From SM23-73-3 sp965369445 (lineage in GTDB: Bacteria > Zixibacteria > MSB-5A5 > SM1-73): a DNA stretch of 16,753 nt. The notes under the pieces are model-generated. The model was not told the origin of the DNA, ran no database searches, and was given only the letters and a program-made list of their open reading frames with translations. A program made the translations under genes and the position numbers. The first letter of the stretch is position 1, and the number at the start of each line of letters is the position of its first letter. The stretch lies in contig CBDUQU010000062.1 in the NCBI GenBank assembly GCA_965369445.1, forward strand, positions 1 to 16,753, in the 5' to 3' direction. Positions 15,150-16,753 of the stretch are shown piece by piece.

Positions 15150-16538
15150 TCACTTAGCCGATTGTTTTGCGCCCTTTTCAGCCAACGCAATGTGCGTTAA
15201 TGCGAAGTGCACTTTTTCCAAGAACTGCACCAAACAGAAATCCTTCACGGTTTCGTCATTCCCCACCATATGATCTGCAAGGCTCTGCTTAATCTTGTGG
15301 GACAGCTTTATTGCTCTCAAGCCTATCGTGGCTATGTCCCCTGTGGCGATTGAGCTTACGATCGTCTGGCATTCTCCGCGCAAGTCAGAGTGTCTCTTTC
15401 CCGTGACAGTCAAAAAGTACGGCAGAAGTCCAAGCAGGACTGTCTTCTCTTCAGTCCCGTCGCGATGTTTTATCTTGGACACAAGATCGACGTGACCGTT
15501 GCCGAACGGGTGACCTTTGTCCACCAGTTGTTTCAGTTTGCTGTAATACACCTCGTTAGGGGTGATCAAAGGTTCTATTTCAGATTCAGTAAGCATCTGT
15601 TCGAGTTGCTTAATCTCTAGCCTTTCCCTGCCTCCTAGAAACCTTTCAACAAGTAGTCGAAAAATCTCTGACGCTATATTAGCGTGAGGCCTGTATCTTC
15701 TCTTGCCATTCCGATGCTTCCACTTAAAACATTGTTCCCAGTCGTGAAAACCACGTGCTGAAGTATAATGCCTGAAGGCGTTTCCATGCAATATCTCGCC
15801 TCTGACCCTATAGAATTCCTCGCACCATTCAGTTACTGTACCAGCCAGCGTTGTTCCCTCCAGTCCAAAAGCTCCGATTATCTGCTTTGCGAACAAGTCA
15901 GCCTTATTGACTTTTTCCGGTTTAAAGACGTGCTCAAACGCGGTTATTAGGTTTTGTATATCTTCTACCGTGTCGTGATTTTCCTTGAAGGTTCTTTCCA
16001 ATCTTTCCATTGCTATCAGGTACTTGTCTTCCAGGTCATTGGCATTGTACAGCTGAATCAAGTAGTGATTGTCATCCAGAGCGGGAATCTGAGGATAATT
16101 CGCCCTCCTAATCACTTCTTTGAATCCAGGTGCCCAGAAATGAACTTGTCGGTTCCCGTCTTGGACACCCTCCAACGAGTACTCCATCTCCCTCAGTTCA
16201 TCAGCGAACTTCTGAGGTCGCAACAGATAGTAGGTCAGCAACTCAAGGCTGTATTCGGGATGCTTTTCGAAAACGACGTACCTAAACACTGTCATCATCT
16301 TCCGGACATCGAGAACGACATCTTGAAATGGTTCAACTGAGTCGAAGTACCAGTATGTAAAAAGTCCCGAGAACCCGTTATTGATCAACATCTGTTGGAG
16401 GCTCTTGAGTACCTCGTCATTCTTGCCCGCCTCTGGTGCATCTTGATCTGACCCGAATCGTCGAAAGGTTGCTTTCCCAATCGAACAAGGTTTTTGAAGA
16501 TAGATATTGGGGAGAATCAAGAAATATCCACTTTTCAT
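15150..16538 (-). CDS. ApeA-like HEPN-domain protein of unknown function
   Basis: The protein has 462 residues with no signal or membrane segment. The central part, NLITAFEHVFKPE (196-208) through EFYRVRGEILHGNAF (241-255), has the pattern of ApeA-like HEPN domains. The R-x4-H motif is Arg246-Gly-Glu-Ile-Leu-His251, then Gly. In known HEPN RNases this Arg/His pair cleaves RNA. The N-terminal 185 and C-terminal 160 residues match nothing I recognise. Four 60-base samples of the gene counted 38-45% GC, against 58-60% for two samples of herA, so it may be acquired. AAAAGG lies 5 bases before the ATG, and a 9-bp hairpin element lies just upstream of that. Its position in front of herA-mre11-rad50 suggests a linked role, possibly defence. 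The HEPN assignment is by motif only. Confidence 0.82.
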   Translation of the reverse strand: MKSGYFLILPNIYLQKPCSIGKATFRRFGSDQDAPEAGKNDEVLKSLQQMLINNGFSGLFTYWYFDSVEPFQDVVLDVRKMMTVFRYVVFEKHPEYSLELLTYYLLRPQKFADELREMEYSLEGVQDGNRQVHFWAPGFKEVIRRANYPQIPALDDNHYLIQLYNANDLEDKYLIAMERLERTFKENHDTVEDIQNLITAFEHVFKPEKVNKADLFAKQIIGAFGLEGTTLAGTVTEWCEEFYRVRGEILHGNAFRHYTSARGFHDWEQCFKWKHRNGKRRYRPHANIASEIFRLLVERFLGGRERLEIKQLEQMLTESEIEPLITPNEVYYSKLKQLVDKGHPFGNGHVDLVSKIKHRDGTEEKTVLLGLLPYFLTVTGKRHSDLRGECQTIVSSIATGDIATIGLRAIKLSHKIKQSLADHMVGNDETVKDFCLVQFLEKVHFALTHIALAEKGAKQSAK

Positions 16539-16550
16539 TGGAGCCTTTTC

Positions 16551-16576
16551 GGGTCGGATGAATCCGACCCCTACAA
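16551..16576. repeat. GTAGGGG-type hairpin directly upstream of the HEPN gene
   Basis: GGGTCGGAT (16551-16559) and ATCCGACCC (16562-16570) form a perfect 9-bp stem. On the minus strand the element opens GTAGGGGTCGGATTC, shared in part with the copy at 15056. It ends only a few bases before the AAAAGG ribosome-binding site of the HEPN gene, so an RNA hairpin could affect its translation. Confidence 0.6.
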
Positions 16577-16589
16577 CTTCCTTGCGTTG

Positions 16590-16617
16590 CCAGAACCTAA
16601 CTTAAGTTAGGTTCTGG
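16590..16617. repeat. Perfect 28-bp palindrome (CCAGAACC...GGTTCTGG)
   Basis: The arms CCAGAACCTAACTT (16590-16603) and AAGTTAGGTTCTGG (16604-16617) are exact reverse complements with no spacer. It is near-identical to the hairpin at 4376-4403 and related to 13349-13371. It lies 13 bases past the stop of the upstream minus-strand gene. On that strand no T-run follows, so it is not a standard terminator. Confidence 0.8.
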
Positions 16618-16630
16618 TTTACAACCGACC

Positions 16631-16753
16631 TCATCTATTCAAATCCGCGTTCAACACCTGATGAAAGTCGGTAAACAAAAGATCCCAGTCTGAAAGGCTG
16701 AGTCCCCTCTCAAAAGCCCTCGACTGCAGTTTGTATCTGATGTCCTCAATTTC
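16631..16753 (-). CDS. C-terminal end of an unidentified protein
   Basis: An open frame enters from the right edge and stops at TGA 16631, giving the last 40 residues: EIEDIRYKLQSRAFERGLS, then LSDWDLLFTDFHQVLNADLNR. The composition is protein-like and amphipathic-helical. I do not recognise the family, and it does not resemble the usual end of NurA. It shares the strand of the HEPN-herA-mre11-rad50 cluster, with a 92-bp gap holding two palindromic elements. Confidence 0.65.
   Translation of the reverse strand, partial: EIEDIRYKLQSRAFERGLSLSDWDLLFTDFHQVLNADLNR

Noticed and set aside
13316..16630. CRISPR array suggested by several palindromic repeats near a HEPN gene
   Set aside because: The repeats are few, irregularly spaced, of different families and in separate gaps. 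There are no regular spacers and no cas genes.

Overview
The window (about 16.75 kb, moderate GC) looks like chromosome of a Gram-negative-type bacterium. A pilM-pilN-pilO type IV pilus operon and a sigma-54-type response regulator point that way. Two exported proteins end in tandem dockerin-like repeats with the pattern GDVNxDxxIxxxDLVYLVNYLY and no cohesin nearby. That tail style is common in uncultured FCB-group lineages such as Zixibacteria; this placement is inference from style, not from a marker gene.

Layout. (1) 1-1847, minus strand: pilM-pilN-pilO, with pilO cut by the left edge. (2) 1848-2638: a long non-coding stretch holding a likely promoter for the next gene. (3) 2639-7339, plus strand: a secreted subtilisin-like (S8) protease with a C-terminal dockerin pair, then a membrane-anchored right-handed beta-helix protein with the same kind of tail. 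A 0.7 kb gap lies between them, and a strong bidirectional terminator follows. (4) 7405-9601, minus strand: an NtrC-type response regulator and a membrane-anchored staphylococcal-nuclease-like protein with a C-terminal zinc-site-like module. (5) 9708-16538, minus strand: a DNA-end-processing cluster in transcription order HEPN-domain protein, HerA ATPase, Mre11/SbcD nuclease, Rad50/SbcC ATPase. (6) 16631-16753: the C-terminal end of an unidentified minus-strand gene.

How they may work together. Mre11 and Rad50 form the classical DNA-end-processing nuclease/ATPase. HerA is a hexameric DNA translocase whose usual partner is the nuclease NurA. No NurA is recognisable here. The gene directly upstream of HerA instead encodes a 462-residue protein with an ApeA-like HEPN motif (RGEILHG), and its sampled GC is clearly lower than that of HerA. 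The intergenic gaps of this cluster carry short palindromic elements of at least two families. One family has a further copy 12 kb away, behind the protease gene, with a compensatory base change. The HEPN gene may therefore be an acquired module inserted into a HerA-Mre11-Rad50 locus, possibly with a defence role. That is the most interesting hypothesis in the window and is unproven.
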